Of a DNA stretch of 50,394 nt, positions 25,780 to 33,211 are shown one piece after another. Numbering within the stretch: position 1 is the first letter of the stretch; each line of letters starts with the position of its first letter. The notes beneath the pieces were generated by a model. It made no database searches and was not told the origin of the DNA. It was given only the letters and a program-made list of their open reading frames with translations. The translations under genes and the position numbers were made by a program. The stretch is from an uncultured Roseobacter sp. (GTDB lineage: Bacteria > Pseudomonadota > Alphaproteobacteria > Rhodobacterales > Rhodobacteraceae): contig CAJXIL010000007.1 of assembly GCA_913054455.1 (NCBI GenBank), positions 1-50,394 on the forward strand. The letters run 5' to 3'.

Positions 25780-26543
25780 GAGCCCACCCGTGAGGCTGTG
25801 GAGTCCGTGACTAGCGGCTTAGGGGGCTTTGGTTTGCGCATGAATGGTGCCCCTTTGATCCAGAGTTTCAACGCCTGCCAATAGATCAGTGCCACAACCC
25901 GAATGGCGCCCAAGGGTCGGCGCAGAGCCACCTTGGCCAAATTCGCTGTGGTGGCAGGGCGGCGCAACCCATTTAGTGTCGCCAACACGCCCTGATCGCC
26001 ATTCTCATAAGAAATGCGGATGTTAAAGGCACGCTCGGTCATTTCAAAGTTGAAGCGATAGAGGCCCTTTACCTGCTGAAACGGAGAGACATGCATCATT
26101 TTCTCGGCTTCAATTTGATCAGATCGCTGGATCGGACGAAATCCTTCATTGGCACAAAAATAGCAGTGTCGATGGCCAAAGGTATTGTTCACCTCGGCAA
26201 TGAAGGCACGTGGTGATCCGTCAATCACAGCAATCCAAAAGCTCACAGGATTGAAATGAAACCACAAAAAACTGGGTTGGGTCAGAAGTAGCAGCTGCGC
26301 CCGATCAGCTGGAAATCCGCGCTGAAGCAGCTCTTTGCGAAACCATTCGACGCCATTACCCTGACCCCGTGGCCCACCGTGGTGACTGTCTTTGAGCGAG
26401 AACAGGTTAAAGCGGTTGCGCGACAGGAGGGGCGCCGCGCCTTCCGTTAGATCGGTCAATACGTAATCAACACCATAACGAAAGGCGTTTTTCAGACTGC
26501 CGCGGCGGGCGTGGTAGGTTTGGGCTGAGACAAGTTCAATCAT
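25776..26543 (-). CDS. DUF1365 family protein
   Basis: A 255-residue DUF1365 protein: the family start IELVSAQTYHARRGSLKNAF, then VDYVLTDL, QPSFLWFHFNPVSFWIA, EVNNTFGHRHCYF and FHVSPF-like KMMHVSPFQQVKGLY. The family co-occurs with FAD amine-oxidase-like and CFA-synthase-like genes and is thought to act on membrane fatty acids; some of these clusters make methylated furan fatty acids. The start at 26543 matches family N-termini and lies six bases after a predicted RpoE -10 element, so the mRNA is probably leaderless. The open frame to 26684 would run through both divergent promoters and is rejected. Confidence 0.88.
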   Translation of the reverse strand: MIELVSAQTYHARRGSLKNAFRYGVDYVLTDLTEGAAPLLSRNRFNLFSLKDSHHGGPRGQGNGVEWFRKELLQRGFPADRAQLLLLTQPSFLWFHFNPVSFWIAVIDGSPRAFIAEVNNTFGHRHCYFCANEGFRPIQRSDQIEAEKMMHVSPFQQVKGLYRFNFEMTERAFNIRISYENGDQGVLATLNGLRRPATTANLAKVALRRPLGAIRVVALIYWQALKLWIKGAPFMRKPKPPKPLVTDSTASRVGS

Positions 26544-26549
26544 ACCTAA

Positions 26550-26577
26550 GTTACGCAAAGGGTTGGCGGCTGGATCA
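26550..26577 (-). promoter_or_regulatory. RpoE promoter of the DUF1365-SDR operon
   Basis: Read on the minus strand: TGATCC (26577-26572), 16 bases, CGTAAC (26555-26550), then TTAGGT and ATG at 26543. It is the same form and the same -10-to-ATG distance as at rpoE itself. Confidence 0.7.
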
Positions 26578-26606
26578 CTGCGTGGCCATTTTTTGTTTGG
26601 CAAGAG

Positions 26607-26634
26607 TGATCCGTGTCTTTGGTCCACGCGTAAT
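26607..26634 (+). promoter_or_regulatory. RpoE promoter of the FAD-oxidoreductase/CFA operon
   Basis: TGATCC (26607-26612), 16 bases, CGTAAT (26629-26634). It is back to back with the minus-strand copy. The leader of about 26 bases carries GAGGA before the ATG at 26667. Confidence 0.72.
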
Positions 26635-26666
26635 GTCTTCATAATCTGGTACAAAACGAGGACAGC

Positions 26667-28016
26667 ATGCTTGATCAAACCCAAGGCCCGCGCCGCAAGG
26701 TCGCGATCATCGGAGGCGGCGTTTCTGGACTATCCGCAGCCTACTACCTGGCAGCCAAATCCGACGTGACTCTGTATGAAGCCGCGCCGAGGTTGGGGGG
26801 GCATGCGCGTACTGTTCTGGCAGGTAAAGATGGCAATCAGCCGGTGGATACAGGCTTTATCGTCTTTAACTATGCGACTTACCCCTATCTAACGCGGTTG
26901 TTCCGGGAACTGGATGTTCCTGTGATCAAAAGCGAGATGAGTTTTTGCGCCAGCATTGACGGTGGTGAAATCGAGTATGGGCTGAGCAGTCTTTCTGCGC
27001 TGAGCGCACAGAAGAGTAACCTGATCAGGCCGCAATTCTATAAGATGATTGCAGATATCATTCGCTTCGGCAAAGAGGCAGAGGCCGCAGCAACAGACGA
27101 CAGCAAGACCATTGGTGAACTGGTGGAGGAGCTGAAACTTGGGGCGTGGTTTCGCGATTACTACCTGCTGCCGATGTGCGGGGCGATCTGGTCTACTCCG
27201 GTGACCGATGTGGACGGTTTCCCGGCAAAGTCGCTGATTTCATTTTTCCGCAACCACGCTTTGCTGGCTGGAACTGGGAAACACCAGTGGTGGACCGTCA
27301 ATGGCGGCAGCATTGAGTATGTGCGCCGGTTGGAAACCGCTCTTGTTGCGCGCGGCTGCACCCTTCACACAGGTGCTCCGATTGAACAGGTGACCAGAAG
27401 CAAGAGAGGTGTTTCCCTGTTGGTTCAGGGTCAAGGTAAGCAAGACTTTGATGAAGTGGTTTTTGCTTGCCACTCGGATCAGGCACTGAAAATCCTTGGA
27501 CAGAATGCGACCGATGCGGAAACCGCGGCATTGGGGGCAATCCGCTACCAATCCAATACAGCCGTACTACATTGTGACGAAGGGCAAATGCCCAAGCGCC
27601 GCAGCTGCTGGTCTAGCTGGGCTTATCGTAGCCAGGATGGCGGGGTCGGCGTGACCTATTGGATGAACCGCCTGCAAAACATTCCTGAAAGCGACCCGCT
27701 GTTTGTGACGCTCAACCCGACCAGAGAGATCCCTGCGACCAAGATCTATGATAAGGTCGAGTTTGCCCACCCGGTCTTTGACCAAGGGGCGCTGCAGGCC
27801 CAGCGTGAACTGCGGGCCATGCAGGGCCAAAACCACACATGGTTCGCAGGCGCCTACAATCGCCACGGCTTTCACGAAGACGGAATTGCCAGCGCGATGC
27901 GGATTGTCCGCATGATGAACGCCTCTACCTCTATGACCGCAAAAGGATCCCAGCATGACATTGACGAACAATGCGATGAAAACGCAATTCCTGGAAACCT
28001 GCGCGCAACTGCGTGA
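26667..28016 (+). CDS. FAD-dependent amine-oxidase-like desaturase/oxidoreductase
   Basis: A 449-residue flavoprotein. The Rossmann motif is IIGGGVSGLSAAYYL (about residues 14-28), followed by YEAAPRLGGHA and TGFIVFNYATYPYL. C-terminal FAD contacts are in TWFAGAYNRHGFHEDGIASA. It belongs to the amine-oxidase-like group found beside DUF1365 and CFA-like genes. In R. sphaeroides an RpoE-controlled cluster with such genes makes furan fatty acids, and a FAD-type desaturase (UfaD) acts on methylated lipid chains; I infer but cannot prove this is the counterpart. The last 21 codons (62 bases) overlap the next gene, giving a hydrophilic tail beyond the usual domain end. GAGGA precedes the ATG. Confidence 0.87.
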   Translation: MLDQTQGPRRKVAIIGGGVSGLSAAYYLAAKSDVTLYEAAPRLGGHARTVLAGKDGNQPVDTGFIVFNYATYPYLTRLFRELDVPVIKSEMSFCASIDGGEIEYGLSSLSALSAQKSNLIRPQFYKMIADIIRFGKEAEAAATDDSKTIGELVEELKLGAWFRDYYLLPMCGAIWSTPVTDVDGFPAKSLISFFRNHALLAGTGKHQWWTVNGGSIEYVRRLETALVARGCTLHTGAPIEQVTRSKRGVSLLVQGQGKQDFDEVVFACHSDQALKILGQNATDAETAALGAIRYQSNTAVLHCDEGQMPKRRSCWSSWAYRSQDGGVGVTYWMNRLQNIPESDPLFVTLNPTREIPATKIYDKVEFAHPVFDQGALQAQRELRAMQGQNHTWFAGAYNRHGFHEDGIASAMRIVRMMNASTSMTAKGSQHDIDEQCDENAIPGNLRATA

Positions 28017-29112
28017 GGGACGCCTTACCCTGCGCACCCCAGATGGGGCGCGTTATCAGTTTGGCGATCACGGTCCAGAAGCAGAAATGGAAATTCGTGA
28101 TTGGGCAGCGGTCTCTGCTATGGCGGCCCACGGACAGGTCGGACTGGGCGAGGCCTATGTCCAGGGGCTTTGGGACACGCCTTCGATCGAGGGGCTGATG
28201 TCGCTTGCCATGGTGAACCGTGAACATATGGGCAGCTATGATCAAGCCAGCGCCTTCAACCGCGCAAAATTCCGTATTGTTGACCGTGTCCTGCGGGCGA
28301 ATTCCAAACGCGGATCGCGCAAGAATATTCGCGCCCATTATGATGTGGGGAACGAGTTTTATCAGCTCTGGCTCGATGAGGGCATGACATATTCTTCCGG
28401 CATCTTTGGCGATACAGGCGATGATCTTGCCCAGGCCCAGACCCGCAAGAACGAACGGGTCCTATCCCGGCTCAACCAAGGAGAGCGGGTGCTGGAAATC
28501 GGCTGCGGCTGGGGCGGTTTTGCCGAACAGGCCTGCGCCGAGGGGCGCGATGTGACAGGCGTCACCATTTCGCGCAATCAACATGCCTATGCGGATTGTC
28601 GGCTGGATGGGCGCGCTGATATTCAGTTGCGCGACTACCGCGATGTGCAGGGGCAATTCGACAATATCGTCTCCATAGAGATGATCGAAGCCGTTGGAGA
28701 AAAGTACTGGCCGAGCTATTTTTCCGCGCTCAAGCAAAACCTGTCGGCGGGTGGCCGGGTGATGCTGCAGGCCATCACAGTTCCCGACAGTTTCTTTGAA
28801 ACCTACCGGACCTCCTCTGATTACATCCGGCAGTACGTGTTCCCTGGTGGCATGCTCTTGTCCGATCAAGTGATCGCGAACCAGGCCAAGGGGGCAGGAT
28901 TGCAGGTGAAAAACAGTTTTGCCTTTGGAGAGGATTACGGAAAGACCTGCAGGATTTGGGCCCAACGTTTGGTGGCGCAGAAACGTAAAATCAAAGATCA
29001 GGGCTACGATGAAGGGTTCTTCCGCAACTGGCAGTACTATCTGGAGATCTGTGCAGCCTCCTTTGCGATTGGACATACCAATGTTGTCCAAGTCGAGCTG
29101 GCCCATGCGTAG
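27955..29112 (+). CDS. Cyclopropane-fatty-acid synthase-like SAM methyltransferase
   Basis: A 385-residue CFA-family enzyme that methylates unsaturated phospholipid acyl chains at the membrane. An N-terminal lipid-contact domain precedes the SAM-binding motif VLEIGCGWGGFAE. The family blocks AHYDVGNEFYQLWLDEGMTYS, IEMIEAVGEKYWP and YIRQYVFPGGMLLS are all present. In the RpoE regulon of R. sphaeroides, CFA-like enzymes make either cyclopropane or methylated (furan precursor) fatty acids. Co-location with the FAD enzyme and DUF1365 favours the latter. The start follows AAAGGA by seven bases and lies 62 bases inside the upstream gene. Confidence 0.9.
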   Translation: MTLTNNAMKTQFLETCAQLREGRLTLRTPDGARYQFGDHGPEAEMEIRDWAAVSAMAAHGQVGLGEAYVQGLWDTPSIEGLMSLAMVNREHMGSYDQASAFNRAKFRIVDRVLRANSKRGSRKNIRAHYDVGNEFYQLWLDEGMTYSSGIFGDTGDDLAQAQTRKNERVLSRLNQGERVLEIGCGWGGFAEQACAEGRDVTGVTISRNQHAYADCRLDGRADIQLRDYRDVQGQFDNIVSIEMIEAVGEKYWPSYFSALKQNLSAGGRVMLQAITVPDSFFETYRTSSDYIRQYVFPGGMLLSDQVIANQAKGAGLQVKNSFAFGEDYGKTCRIWAQRLVAQKRKIKDQGYDEGFFRNWQYYLEICAASFAIGHTNVVQVELAHA

Positions 29113-29599
29113 CCTGTTGCTTTGGACTTGCCTGTGCCTGGCGCCTGTCATTGCAGGCGCCTCGCAGCCAAGTAACCTGCCTCACGGGGCGGAACAACGC
29201 GGCGAAGCAGCGTTCAGTTTTCTAGGGTTTCAGATCTACAAGGCGCGCCTGTTTACCCTGGGCGGTCAGCCGTTGGATTGGTCGCAGGATTTTGGCCTTG
29301 AACTCACCTATCAGCGCCGGTTGAGCCAATCTGATTTGGTGGAGGCAACGCTGCGAGAAATGGCTCGGGTGGGGAATGCTCTGCCAATTCGGGGCCAATT
29401 GGAGAAATGCTACCAGCCTGTTGCGCCCGGAGACAGTTATCTGGCGGTCAGTGACGGGCCAGATCGGTTGACTTTTTGGCGCAATGGAGTGGCAGTCTGC
29501 ACTCTGGCCCAAGACGACATCAAAACCCGCTTTATGGAGATTTTTCTGGGTGAAGACAGCCGGTCAGCGCGGTTCACGCGGGCACTCTTAGGCCAATGA
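29105..29599 (+). CDS. Periplasmic chalcone-isomerase-like protein
   Basis: A 164-residue protein. A signal peptide (about residues 1-19, MRSLLLWTCLCLAPVIAGA) precedes a chalcone-isomerase-like (Chalcone_3 type) domain with FSFLGFQIYKARLF, FGLELTYQRRLSQSDLVEAT, YLAVSDGPDRLTFWRNG and the C-terminal FMEIFLGEDSRSARFTRALL. These domains bind fatty acids or lipids; no catalytic role is established. I start it at the ATG at 29105, eight bases inside the CFA gene, because it places the signal peptide correctly; the frame open from 28919 is antisense noise. It is coupled to the MFS gene by ATGA overlap. Confidence 0.8.
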   Translation: MRSLLLWTCLCLAPVIAGASQPSNLPHGAEQRGEAAFSFLGFQIYKARLFTLGGQPLDWSQDFGLELTYQRRLSQSDLVEATLREMARVGNALPIRGQLEKCYQPVAPGDSYLAVSDGPDRLTFWRNGVAVCTLAQDDIKTRFMEIFLGEDSRSARFTRALLGQ

Positions 29600-30825
29600 T
29601 GCATTATCCAAGGGTCAGCCTCTATGCCCTGGTGCTGGCCAGTGCAGGGATCCCATTGTACATTCATCTACCGCAGTTTGCGGCGACCGATCTGGGGCTC
29701 GGGCTTGGCACTTTAGGGAGCGTTCTGCTGGCGATCCGTGCCTTTGATCTGGTGCAGGATCCCCTGATTGGCTGGGCGGTGGACCGTTGGCCACAACGCC
29801 AATCCAGCTTTGGCTGGGCTGCTGCCCTCGGCCTGGCGGTGGGGTTCCCGCTGTTGTTTGGTTTGCAGCAGGGGCCCTATGTGTTGGTGAAAATGGTCTT
29901 GGTCCTGATCCTGTTGTTCTCAGCCTATAGTTTGGGGATGATCCTGCTCTATGGGCGCAGTGCAACGCTGAGCGTCTCACTGAAGCCACGTGATCTGATG
30001 ACGCTCGCCGCTTTTCGCGAAAGTGGCATGCTGATCGGCGTGATCTTGGCCGCCATTGCTCCAGCGCTGCTGGTTGGGCTGGGCGCAGAGGGGCAGGGCT
30101 ATGCGGCCTTTGGTCTTTTCTTAGGAGGCCTCGCCGTGATTGCCGCTTTATTGACCAGGCCGATCTGGAGGCGCCAGGCCGTGGTGGGACAGCCTCTTGG
30201 GTTAGCCAGTCTGTGGCAATCCGGAGCGACAAATTTGCTGGTCCTGGCAGTGCTAAATAGTCTGCCGGTGGCGCTGACCTCCACCCTGTTTTTGTTCTTT
30301 GTCCAAGACTACCTGGCTCTGCCAAAACTGGCGGGCCCGCTCTTGGTGCTGTTCTTTTTGTCGGCGGGGCTTAGCGTGCCGCTGTGGACCCTGCTGAGCC
30401 GTAGGATCGGTATTAAGCCGACGCTGTTAATTGCCATGCCTTTGGCGCTTACCAGCTTTGTTGGCGCCGCGTTCCTGGAGCCAGGGGATGCGGTGGGTTT
30501 CTCCCTGATCTGTCTGGCCTCGGGAGCGGCACTTGGCGCGGATATGCTGCTATTGCCCGCCCTGTTCAGTATTACCTTGACCAAAGCTGGCCTCAGCGCG
30601 GGTGCCGCCTTTGGGATCTGGTCATTCGCCGGGAAACTCGCCTTGGCCCTGGCGGCTGCAATCGCTTTGCCCCTGCTGGAGGCGCGAGGGTTCACCCCTG
30701 GAATGCCCAATACCGAAGCCGCGCTTGCGGCGCTTGTCACCGCCTATGCCATCCTTCCCTGTGTCCTGAAAACTGTGGCCTTTTGCTATGCGCTGAGGCT
30801 GCCTACCGAAAGTCCCACGTCATGA
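29596..30825 (+). CDS. MFS transporter (GPH/MelB-like) of the lipid cluster
   Basis: A 409-residue major facilitator with about 12 TM helices. The sequence after TM2 (AFDLVQDPLIGWAVDRWPQR) matches the GPH-type motif A variant D-P-x-x-G-x-x-x-D-R. The substrate is unknown; this carrier regularly sits beside DUF3833, CFA-like and chalcone-isomerase-like genes in proteobacteria, which points to lipid traffic. It overlaps its neighbours by four bases on both sides. Confidence 0.87.
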   Translation: MMHYPRVSLYALVLASAGIPLYIHLPQFAATDLGLGLGTLGSVLLAIRAFDLVQDPLIGWAVDRWPQRQSSFGWAAALGLAVGFPLLFGLQQGPYVLVKMVLVLILLFSAYSLGMILLYGRSATLSVSLKPRDLMTLAAFRESGMLIGVILAAIAPALLVGLGAEGQGYAAFGLFLGGLAVIAALLTRPIWRRQAVVGQPLGLASLWQSGATNLLVLAVLNSLPVALTSTLFLFFVQDYLALPKLAGPLLVLFFLSAGLSVPLWTLLSRRIGIKPTLLIAMPLALTSFVGAAFLEPGDAVGFSLICLASGAALGADMLLLPALFSITLTKAGLSAGAAFGIWSFAGKLALALAAAIALPLLEARGFTPGMPNTEAALAALVTAYAILPCVLKTVAFCYALRLPTESPTS

Positions 30826-31367
30826 AATTGCTCGCTGCCTGTCTCGTGATCTTGCTCATCGCTGTCATTGCAAAAACCTATTTGTTTAGTTTCCGCTTTC
30901 AGTCCCCGCGGGACTATGCGCAAACCGGACCACAATTTGACCTCAAGACACATCTCTCCGGGGAGATCCTCTCAGAAGGTCTTATCTTTGGGCCAAATGG
31001 CAAAATGACCAATAGTTTCACCGCTAAGATGGTTGGCTCTTGGCAGGGGGATACAGGCACCCTGACCGAAGAGTTCACCTATTCAAACGGCAAAACCCAA
31101 AGCCGGAAATGGTATTTGACCCTTGGACCCAATAACACTTTTACGGCAAAGGCTGATGATTTAGCCGGCGAAGGGCAGGGAGTTGTCTCAGGGTCGACCG
31201 TTCGCTTGAGCTATGAAATCATCCTCCCTGAGGAGTCTGGTGGGCATACCCTCCAGGCCACAGATTGGATGTACCTGACTGCAGATGGCGCGATCATGAA
31301 CAAATCCGAGATGCGCAAATTCGGCCTGAAAGTTGCAGAGCTCATCGCGACAATGCGGCCGATGTGA
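30822..31367 (+). CDS. DUF3833 family protein
   Basis: 181 residues. An N-terminal membrane anchor or signal (residues 1-18) is followed by a DUF3833 domain with FDLKTHLSGEILSEGLIFGP, WYLTLGPNNTFTAKADDLAG, LQATDWMYLTADGAIMNKSE and MRKFGLKVAELIATM. The function of the family is unknown; the barrel-like beta pattern and typical location beside CFA-like genes suggest a periplasmic lipid-binding role. I chose the ATG at 30822, overlapping the MFS stop (ATGA). It closes the operon, and no clear terminator was found in the following 137 bases. Confidence 0.85.
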   Translation: MKLLAACLVILLIAVIAKTYLFSFRFQSPRDYAQTGPQFDLKTHLSGEILSEGLIFGPNGKMTNSFTAKMVGSWQGDTGTLTEEFTYSNGKTQSRKWYLTLGPNNTFTAKADDLAGEGQGVVSGSTVRLSYEIILPEESGGHTLQATDWMYLTADGAIMNKSEMRKFGLKVAELIATMRPM

Positions 31368-31505
31368 ACATCCAGCTCACTTGGCAGACAAGATAGCTTG
31401 TGATTTGCGGCCTCTCTACGGCAGCTAGATAGCGGAGCATTTGACCTGCTTGCCCCATCAGAGTAAGCCTGAGGCAATTCAGGATGATAGGAGCTATGCG
31501 ACCCG

Positions 31506-32381
31506 ATGCAGGTCATTTTTCATTGCGGCGCACATGGAACCGAAGAAGATCGCCTCCTCAAGACGTTGCTCCGCAACAAAGATCGTTTTCGCCTTCACGG
31601 AACCGTAGTGCCGGGACCTGGAAAATATCGCTACCTGCTCAAGGATTGCATCTCTGCATTACAAGACGGGCAGGCCACGGCTGAAGCTCGAGATGTCCTA
31701 TGGGATGCCATCCTGGAAGAGGAGCAGGCAGACAGGGTTTTGCTGTCCAACGCCAATTTCTTTGGCTCCCAACGACAGTCCATCGACGGGAGCCAGTTTT
31801 ACCCGGAAGCCGAAGAGCGGCTCTTGGCTTTGCAGCAACTGTTTGCACAGGATCAACTGGAGCTGTTCATCGGACTGCGAAACCCGGCGACCATGTTGCC
31901 CGGGCTTCTAGAAAACGCACATCCAGACCGCAAAACTCGAGTACTGAGTGAACTTGACCCCTATAGGCTTCGCTGGTCGGATCTGCTGGCGCGCCTGCGG
32001 CGAGCTGTGCCTGAGGTGCCTCTCAATGTTTGGTGTTTTGAAGATATGCCACTGATTTGGGCGCAGATCATTCGCGATATGTCTGGACTGGAGATGAACG
32101 AGCGTCTCGATGGGGGCATGGATTTACTCGCAGCCATCATGAGCCGCGAAGGGATGCGCCGACTGCGCCAGTACCTGGCACAGCACCCAGAGATGTCAGA
32201 GATGCACCGACGCCGTGTTTTTGCGGCCTTTCTGGACAAATATGTCCGCGATGACGAGCTGGAAGAGGAGGTTGACCTCCCCGGTTGGAGCGACGCGACT
32301 GTCGAGACTGTGACCCGGCTCTACGAAGAGGATATGGAGACTGTGCAGCGCATACCTGGTGTGACCATGATTGCGCCTTAG
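31506..32381 (+). CDS. Conserved hypothetical, sulfotransferase-like P-loop protein
   Basis: A 291-residue cytoplasmic protein with no signal or TM. The N-terminus VIFHCGAHGTEEDRLLKTLL resembles the 5'-phosphosulfate-binding loop of PAPS sulfotransferases (H-x-G-A-H-K-T-G-T-T), but Lys and the second Gly-Thr are replaced. IGLRNPATMLPGL mirrors the 3'-phosphate motif R-x-P. It may therefore be a degenerate or altered sulfotransferase-fold protein. It stands alone, 138 bases after the DUF3833 gene and convergent with luxI. The function is unknown. Confidence 0.72.
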   Translation: MQVIFHCGAHGTEEDRLLKTLLRNKDRFRLHGTVVPGPGKYRYLLKDCISALQDGQATAEARDVLWDAILEEEQADRVLLSNANFFGSQRQSIDGSQFYPEAEERLLALQQLFAQDQLELFIGLRNPATMLPGLLENAHPDRKTRVLSELDPYRLRWSDLLARLRRAVPEVPLNVWCFEDMPLIWAQIIRDMSGLEMNERLDGGMDLLAAIMSREGMRRLRQYLAQHPEMSEMHRRRVFAAFLDKYVRDDELEEEVDLPGWSDATVETVTRLYEEDMETVQRIPGVTMIAP

Positions 32382-32426
32382 GTCGAAACCGTTAGCCCAG
32401 ATCTGGATCTGTGGCTTGATGCAAGG

Positions 32427-32463
32427 CTGATATGGAATGCCACGTTAGAGCGTTCCATATCAG
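32427..32463. repeat. Long inverted repeat between convergent genes
   Basis: Arms CTGATATGGAATGC (32427-32440) and GCGTTCCATATCAG (32450-32463) pair over 14 bases with one G-U and a nine-base loop. It lies between the sulfotransferase-like gene and luxI, which converge, so it may terminate or protect both transcripts. A second short palindrome, CAGATC-TG-GATCTG, lies just before it (32399-32412). Confidence 0.6.
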
Positions 32464-32477
32464 GATCTGGAGCCATA

Positions 32478-33080
32478 TCAGGCAGCGTGGCTGCGAACGT
32501 TTTCGGCATCCACGGTCAGATGATAGGCTTGGCATGTTTCGCCACCAACTTCGAGACGGGGTCCCGCTGGAGAAATTGTTAACCCGGTGCGGCGCATCAG
32601 CAGACCAGCGGTAACGGAGGTGAGGCAGATATAGGCCTTAATGTTCCACGTCTCTGCCAGTCGGGCCAGGGTCAATCCGATTTCAGCTCTAATGCGCAGG
32701 CGGTCGCGGCTGCTCAGCGTGTCAGTTACAAAAACCCTGCTGACTTCCCATATGCCGGGATCCTGCGGCGCTGCTTCGTTAAGAATGTTCTTTGGCATAT
32801 CTGGCAACAGGCCCAGCTGGGCATCGCGCAGCATGTAGCTTGCGTTGAAGTTGTGGGCGGTTGTGGGGGTCACACGCAGCCCGCCATAGACGGTTAGCCC
32901 GTCGTGAATGACGCTATAGATGCTTTCCGGAGTGTCATACTGGTCGAACTCGAGCCCACGCGTGTTTGGCAGTTTCCAGCCGCGGGTCTCAATGAAGTGG
33001 TGATACCTGGCGCGTAGGAGCGCGGTGAACAACGTTCCGGTTTGCCCCAAGTTGTCAAAGGTGATTTCTGTCGATTGCAT
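32478..33080 (-). CDS. Acyl-homoserine-lactone synthase (LuxI family)
   Basis: A 200-residue autoinducer synthase that joins an acyl group to SAM-derived homoserine lactone. The family's near-invariant residues are present: R25, F29, W35 (RARYHHFIETRGW), E44/D46/D49 (EFDQYDTP), R69 (GGLRVTP), E112 and R115 (WEVSRVFV). The C-terminal half is the variable acyl-carrier-facing region. No LuxR gene lies nearby. The next gene upstream on the same strand is a hybrid kinase with a multi-TM sensor, 132 bases away. Acyl chain length cannot be judged. Confidence 0.9.
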   Translation of the reverse strand: MQSTEITFDNLGQTGTLFTALLRARYHHFIETRGWKLPNTRGLEFDQYDTPESIYSVIHDGLTVYGGLRVTPTTAHNFNASYMLRDAQLGLLPDMPKNILNEAAPQDPGIWEVSRVFVTDTLSSRDRLRIRAEIGLTLARLAETWNIKAYICLTSVTAGLLMRRTGLTISPAGPRLEVGGETCQAYHLTVDAENVRSHAA

Positions 33081-33156
33081 TGGGGCGTCTACCCGCTTGT
33101 TTGTTTGAACCGATCAAGACAGAGCCTTGAGGGATTCGATTGAGTTTAAATCAACT

Positions 33157-33174
33157 TTTACAGGCAATCGTAAA
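33157..33174. promoter_or_regulatory. Dyad upstream of luxI
   Basis: TTTAC (33157-33161) and GTAAA (33170-33174) form an 18-base dyad about 80 bases before the luxI start, in an AT-rich spacer. It could be a regulator site; it does not match the classical 20-base lux box closely. Confidence 0.3.
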
Positions 33175-33211
33175 TTTTACATTAACTTAACAGAGCTTAC
33201 TTCGCGGCGGT

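Noticed and set aside
26544-26684. N-terminal extension of the DUF1365 frame
   Set aside because: It would include both divergent RpoE promoters and the family N-terminus begins at 26543.
28919-29104. N-terminal extension of the chalcone-isomerase-like frame
   Set aside because: It overlaps the CFA-like gene in another frame, and the signal peptide begins at 29105.
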